DNA of 15,601 nt. Origin: Alphaproteobacteria bacterium UBA2947. Its GTDB lineage: Bacteria; Pseudomonadota; Alphaproteobacteria; Rs-D84. Location of the stretch: assembly GCA_002348925.1 (NCBI GenBank), contig DEBV01000002.1, forward strand, positions 49,839 through 65,439, in the 5' to 3' direction. A program made the position numbers and the translations under genes. Shown here piece after piece: positions 12,921 to 15,601 of the stretch. The notes beneath the pieces are model-generated. The model worked only from the letters and a program-made list of their open reading frames with translations. It made no database searches and was not told the origin of the DNA. Each line of letters starts with the position of its first letter. Position 1 is the first letter of the stretch.

Positions 12921-13490
12921 ATGAAACTTTCAAAATTGTTATTTACACTTACGTGTGGCGCAGTTATTTCTGGTGCAAACGCTGCGGATATTACAATATA
13001 CTATTCACCAACATGTCCTCATTGTCATAATGCGCGTAATTTTATTGAAACAAATTTGATATATGAATACGACAATTTAAAAGTCACAACTGTAAATGTT
13101 ACAGAAATGGATAATCAGCCAGAATTTATGGACGCATTGAAGAAATGTGAATATGAATCAGGTGGTGTTCCTGTGCTTGTTGTAGGTGAAAAATGTTTCC
13201 AAGGTTTTGGTGAATCAACAAAAGCAGAATTGCGTGAAGCAATCGAAGTAGATTTATCAGACGATCAGAAAAAAGCGGCTGCGTCAAACAAAGCAGAAAT
13301 GGAAAAAGATAGTGAAGCTTTCGTTGCGGCACATGCTGACAGAAAAGATGCTGTCTCTGAAAGAGAATCTAAAAAAAAAATAACTAAACAAGGCGAAAAC
13401 AACGATACAACAACAGACATATTGTTATTTGCTTTCTTGGGATTGTTGGTTGTTGGATTGGGAATCGTATTGTTTAAAAAGAAGAAATAG
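12921..13490 (+). CDS. Membrane-tethered periplasmic thioredoxin/glutaredoxin-fold protein with CPHC active site
   Basis: The 189-residue product has a signal peptide (residues 1-21, cleaving at ANA), a small thioredoxin-like domain (about 22-110), a charged Lys/Glu/Ala-rich linker (about 112-163), and a C-terminal membrane helix (166-185) ended by KKKK. The active site is ITIYYSPTCPHCHNA with C32-P-H-C35, the same dipeptide as in DsbA. The cis-proline is in GGVPVLVVG (P84), and two more cysteines are present (C76, C92). The order and short size resemble a glutaredoxin domain rather than full-length DsbA. It should therefore act in thiol-disulfide exchange at the periplasmic face of the inner membrane; whether as oxidase, reductase or isomerase is not clear. 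AAAGGAGA precedes the start. cvpA follows after 11 nt in the same operon. Confidence 0.85.
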   Translation: MKLSKLLFTLTCGAVISGANAADITIYYSPTCPHCHNARNFIETNLIYEYDNLKVTTVNVTEMDNQPEFMDALKKCEYESGGVPVLVVGEKCFQGFGESTKAELREAIEVDLSDDQKKAAASNKAEMEKDSEAFVAAHADRKDAVSERESKKKITKQGENNDTTTDILLFAFLGLLVVGLGIVLFKKKK

Positions 13491-13501
13491 GCACAAAGAC
13501 A

Positions 13502-14206
13502 ATGTTTGATCTAACGCTTCTTGATTATATTTATATCGTTATTGTTTTGGCTTCTACCATTTGGGCCACGATACGTGGTGGTGTTTATGAAACAATAGCG
13601 ACACTGTCTTGGGTTGTGGCGGCGATTTCTGCAAGATTTACGTCGCCATACTTGGATGGGCTTTTGCAAAAATGGTTCAAGTTGCCTGATTCAACCGTTG
13701 TCACATTGGTTGCTTCTTATTTCATAGTATTCTTTGTGATATTGGTAATCGGTGGTTTTATAAATCAAAAAATTCGCGAAAGAATACAAGACAGTTTTTT
13801 ATCTGTCACAGATAGAACATTGGGTGTGATTTTTGGAATTGTTCGCAGTGTTGTTGTGATGGGCTTTGTATATTGGGGAATGCTTTGGTATTATTCCGAT
13901 ATGCCACGTGGTCTGCCACATTGGATTGCGGATGCGCGAACACGTCCTGTTATGCAATTAACCGCGGTAAAATTAGATGATTGGTTCTTGTTCGGAAACA
14001 GCAAATTATTAAAACAAGATTTGGAACAAGACAGAAAACAACACGACAATTTGATAAACCCAATGGTTGAAAAAAAGAAAGTTGATGAAAACAATGAAAA
14101 AAAGCCAAGCGAAACAGGTTATAAATCTTCGGAACGCGCGGCCCTGGAAAATCAACTGATGCAAATAGAATCTGTGGCGAATGCGATTCAAGAAGAAAAA
14201 AAATAA
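13502..14206 (+). CDS. cvpA: CvpA family inner-membrane protein
   Basis: CvpA is an inner-membrane protein first linked to colicin V production and now to envelope homeostasis. The 234-residue product has about four hydrophobic helices (residues 8-22, 30-45, 64-86, 105-130). It carries the family signature TDRTLGVIFGIVRS (103-116), preceded by basic residues. A hydrophilic charged tail (about 165-234), rich in Lys/Glu/Gln and probably helical, extends into the cytoplasm; it is longer than in many homologues. The ribosome binding site is weak (AAAGAC), consistent with coupling to the CPHC gene 11 nt upstream. The stop codon lies within the left arm of the following terminator. Confidence 0.92.
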   Translation: MFDLTLLDYIYIVIVLASTIWATIRGGVYETIATLSWVVAAISARFTSPYLDGLLQKWFKLPDSTVVTLVASYFIVFFVILVIGGFINQKIRERIQDSFLSVTDRTLGVIFGIVRSVVVMGFVYWGMLWYYSDMPRGLPHWIADARTRPVMQLTAVKLDDWFLFGNSKLLKQDLEQDRKQHDNLINPMVEKKKVDENNEKKPSETGYKSSERAALENQLMQIESVANAIQEEKK

Positions 14207-14230
14207 AACCGTTTTGTGCGGTTTTATTTT
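14200..14230 (+). terminator. Terminator of the CPHC protein-cvpA operon
   Basis: AAAATAAAACCG (14200-14211) pairs perfectly with CGGTTTTATTTT (14219-14230) around a 7-nt loop, followed by more T (14231-14234). Confidence 0.88.
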
Positions 14231-14240
14231 TTTTGAAAAG

Positions 14241-14266
14241 AGTCCTGTTGAAACAGGGCTTTTTTA
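14241..14266 (+). terminator. Second, tandem terminator
   Basis: AGTCCTGT (14241-14248) pairs with ACAGGGCT (14253-14260), with one G-T pair and a 4-nt loop, followed by six T. It stands 10 nt after the first terminator and 16 nt before the next start codon, so it may be a back-up stop or a leader hairpin of the next gene. Confidence 0.7.
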
Positions 14267-14282
14267 TTATTTAAAATGCTGT

Positions 14283-14681
14283 ATGCGAAAAATTAAAATA
14301 TTTATAACAGTTTTGTTAATCTATGAATTTGCAATGTTAACAATATTGCAAATACCGCATTATTGTATGGGAATTTTTTCTGGTCATTTTTGCAGTGTAT
14401 CTTTTCGATATTTTTTTGTGTGCATAGTTGTTCCTGGTTTATTTGGTGTGTTTTTATGGTGGGTGCCAGAAATATCAAGATTTTTTTGTAAAAGATGTCA
14501 ATGTGAAATACCGTATGAAAAAACTGTATCAAACAAAGTTTCAGAAATAACATCTAAACAAATCATAGAACATTTAATAACAACTGCACTGATTGCAGGA
14601 ATAGACAAATTTGCTTCAAATCATCCGAAAACCAAGAAGAAAATACAAGACATTGCAAAAGTTATTTCCGACAAGAAATAA
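14283..14681 (+). CDS. Small membrane protein of unknown function (132 aa)
   Basis: I do not recognise a family. From the ATG at 14283 the product has two hydrophobic segments (about residues 4-24 and 43-62) separated by a short Cys-containing loop. A CKRCQC cluster (69-74) follows just after the second helix, and the soluble Lys-rich helical tail covers about 80-132. The frame is open upstream to 14181, but that part runs through both terminators of the preceding operon, so the later ATG is preferred. There is no good ribosome binding site and no obvious promoter, which weakens the call. The cysteine cluster could bind a metal. Confidence 0.55.
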   Translation: MRKIKIFITVLLIYEFAMLTILQIPHYCMGIFSGHFCSVSFRYFFVCIVVPGLFGVFLWWVPEISRFFCKRCQCEIPYEKTVSNKVSEITSKQIIEHLITTALIAGIDKFASNHPKTKKKIQDIAKVISDKK

Positions 14682-14682
14682 A

Positions 14683-14711
14683 TTGACAAAAATAACATCT
14701 GGTGCTAATTC
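14683..14711 (+). promoter_or_regulatory. Candidate promoter of the HNH-like gene
   Basis: A perfect TTGACA (14683-14688) starts 1 nt after the preceding stop. The -10 is less clear: TAATTC at 17 nt or GCTAAT at 15 nt spacing. Confidence 0.4.
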
Positions 14712-14743
14712 TTGTGGTGATAGTAAAAATTAAGGTTTTTTGT

Positions 14744-15601
14744 ATGTCTGAAAAATTTTGCATATTTTGTGGTCAAAAACCAAAAAATAAAAATCTGGAA
14801 CATGTTATTCCGCAATGGTTGATAAGAATGGCTGGTGTTGAAAAAAAGCCTATTTATTCACCGCATCCACAGCTGGGCAGAGATATTTCTTTTATGCAGT
14901 TTTCTTTCCCTGCGTGTACAGAATGTAACAGCAAATTTGCTGAAATGGAAGGTTTGGTAAAACCTGTTATGGAACGTGTTTTATCTGGACAATCTATATC
15001 TGGTGCTGACGCCAGTTTGCTGATGGATTGGTTTGACAAAGTTCGTATTGGAATGTGGTTGTCGAATATGTTTTACGATCCTGTGTTAAAGCATAATGTA
15101 CAGCCGCATTATCACATAGACTTTGGTGTTGCAAAGAAAGATAGAATGTTGTCAATTCAAAAACTGAAGCTGAAACCTGGCGAAAACAAAGGTATTTATT
15201 GCGGTGGAACAATGACACAGTTATTCAATTATTGTCCTGTGGCATTTACTATGGTAATAAATGATTATTATTTTCTTAATGCATCAACACATAATTTAGT
15301 ATCGCCACGTGTAGGCTTTCCGAAAATTGTGGACGCGCAATCGTACAAAAGTTCTAACACTTTGTTGGAAATAAATATTGTAAACAATGACCATAAAAAA
15401 GTTGTAAATCCAATTGTTCAAAATTTTACACCAGGATTGGAATCTGTCACTTTTTATCAACCGATATACAGGGATTTTTTAAATCCTGCTGATTTGCCAG
15501 CGGATGGGTCTGCTTTGCAGCATAAATATAATGCAGAATACAAAGATTTTATAAATCCAACAGATTCTGCTGTTGATGAATATATGTTGAAACACAGTTA
15601 T
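14744..15601 (+). CDS. HNH-like zinc-finger nuclease candidate, cut off at the window's right edge
   Basis: The frame stays open from the ATG at 14744 to the last base (286 codons), so the 3' end is missing. The N-terminus shows an HNH-type layout: CIFC (C6, C9), LEHVIPQWL (E19, H20), and ACTECNSKF (C58, C61, N62). This C-x2-C, EHxIP, C-x2-CN pattern is shared by many HNH endonucleases in which the cysteines bind structural zinc and the His acts in the metal site. The remaining 220 residues are unrecognised, with several Asp/Asn/Tyr-rich stretches and no membrane segment. TAAGG lies 7 nt before the ATG. It could be a restriction or defence nuclease or a domesticated protein. No methylase or partner is visible on this side; neighbours to the right are unknown. 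Confidence 0.75.
   Translation, partial: MSEKFCIFCGQKPKNKNLEHVIPQWLIRMAGVEKKPIYSPHPQLGRDISFMQFSFPACTECNSKFAEMEGLVKPVMERVLSGQSISGADASLLMDWFDKVRIGMWLSNMFYDPVLKHNVQPHYHIDFGVAKKDRMLSIQKLKLKPGENKGIYCGGTMTQLFNYCPVAFTMVINDYYFLNASTHNLVSPRVGFPKIVDAQSYKSSNTLLEINIVNNDHKKVVNPIVQNFTPGLESVTFYQPIYRDFLNPADLPADGSALQHKYNAEYKDFINPTDSAVDEYMLKHSY

Noticed and set aside
14181..14282. N-terminal extension of the small membrane protein
   Set aside because: The segment translates the cvpA end and two terminators, and its residues look like low-quality read-through.
1..15601. CRISPR array, insertion sequence or prophage
   Set aside because: No regularly spaced repeats, no transposase or integrase motifs and no phage structural genes were visible on either strand.

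Overview
The window is AT-rich, densely coded bacterial DNA with a Gram-negative gene set: an outer-membrane barrel, a MltB-type lytic transglycosylase, periplasmic proteins with signal peptides, an IHF alpha subunit and CvpA. The OlsB/PlsC pair, the MltB subtype and the IhfA sequence point to an alphaproteobacterium, possibly one of the AT-rich, host- or gut-associated lineages. That placement is inferred from gene content only. Almost everything looks like ordinary chromosome. I see no integrase, transposase, CRISPR array or phage module.

Left part (1-7758). A small unrecognised gene (84-413, +) ends at a strong terminator. All genes from 477 to 7758 are on the minus strand. In transcription order they are: an outer-membrane barrel and a lytic transglycosylase (mltB), 18 nt apart; then, after a terminator and a new promoter, olsB, a plsC-type acyltransferase and an archaeal/eukaryotic-type prolyl-tRNA synthetase; then, after another terminator, L-lactate dehydrogenase; then, after a palindrome, a tiny GNAT-fold protein. 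OlsB and PlsC together suggest ornithine-lipid synthesis, so this half is largely cell-envelope biology.

Middle part (7759-11690). hemW and an M13 (PepO-like) metallopeptidase overlap by ATGA on the plus strand and end at a bidirectional terminator. That terminator also serves a minus-strand operon of ihfA plus an 84-residue coiled-coil protein, whose promoter has a small palindrome between its -35 and -10. A tRNA-Arg(CCT) with an encoded CCA lies divergent from ihfA.

Right part (11691-15601). A cysteine-motif three-helix membrane protein follows the tRNA. A secreted cysteine-containing protein (minus) is divergent from a two-gene plus-strand operon: a membrane-tethered periplasmic thioredoxin/glutaredoxin-fold protein with a CPHC active site, and cvpA. 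Tandem terminators follow. After them come a small membrane protein and an HNH-like zinc-finger nuclease candidate that runs off the right edge.

Recurrent promoter elements are visible: four candidate promoters share a TTGCTT/TTGCTA -35 with a TATAAT-like -10. The points most worth checking are the foreign-type ProRS, a barrel resembling omptins that appears to lack the catalytic His, the tethered CPHC protein, the internal translation start in the M13 peptidase, and the truncated HNH-like gene. No clearly new multi-gene system is evident.
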